Shown piece after piece: positions 63,801 to 64,000 of a stretch of 64,000 nt of DNA. Source of the stretch: Silurus meridionalis (taxonomy: Eukaryota > Chordata > Actinopteri > Siluriformes > Siluridae); NCBI RefSeq assembly GCF_014805685.1, contig NC_060886.1:14386608-14450607 (forward strand). The letters are read 5' to 3'. The notes below the pieces were generated by a model. That model was not told the DNA's origin. It worked only from the letters and a program-made list of their open reading frames with translations, and did no database searches. Made by a program: the position numbers and the translations under genes. Within the stretch, counting starts at the first letter, position 1, and each line of letters starts with the position of its first letter.

Positions 63801-64000
63801 TGTTATACCAATGATATCTACTCTATCCAAGTTCAAATCATGGTGTCTCACTGACTGTTGGCCAGAATGCGCCAATACACCCTTGTCAACCATGTTTTGG
63901 AAAAGCAGAAATGATATGAGGCTCAATGGCAGTGCATCAGAGAGTATTTGGCACATTGCAGCTTGAGAAATTGGTCACTTAGAGTTGGCTTTCATACAGC

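Overview
This is nuclear DNA from a teleost fish. The one cellular gene is a spliced vertebrate-type small GTPase gene. The repeats are the usual teleost mixture: Tc1/mariner, hAT, piggyBac, DIRS, Tx1-, RTE- and L2-like LINEs, and very long CA/TA/GATA microsatellites. The AT-rich, Tc1-rich background would suit an otophysan such as a catfish, but the order is not proven here. No bacterial, organellar, rRNA, tRNA or CRISPR sequence was seen.

Layout. 1-2190: AT-rich flank with a (TA)n tract holding an exact 69-bp duplication. 2190-6880: a mosaic of two hAT pieces in opposite orientation around a Tc1-type miniature element, a dispersed teleost repeat, a further hAT-like end and a dead RTE-type LINE. 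7055-10170: ralb, with four coding exons at 7112-8776 encoding a complete 207-residue RalB and a 3' UTR of about 1.4 kb. 10.2-64 kb: no further protein gene was recognised. This long non-coding stretch is mostly unique sequence, with several repeat-free blocks that could be conserved regulatory DNA. It is interrupted by Tc1-like remnants (12.7, 39.3 and 51 kb), two short RTE derivatives with perfect target-site duplications (22.8 and 26.0 kb), a hAT (22.7-24.1 kb), an L2/CR1-like LINE 3' end (27.8 kb), an internally deleted DIRS element (30.0 kb), a Ty3/gypsy scrap (34.0 kb), a piggyBac-like element (43.7-45.2 kb) and a mariner-type miniature element (63.2 kb).

The most structured part is 53.1-59.0 kb. 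A Tx1-type LINE on the minus strand was interrupted in its endonuclease by a DIRS-type tyrosine-recombinase retrotransposon, and that was interrupted in turn by an almost intact 1,560-bp Tc1/mariner element. The only host protein inferred to be functional is RalB. All transposon proteins are broken. Intergenic function such as enhancers or CTCF sites is inference only.
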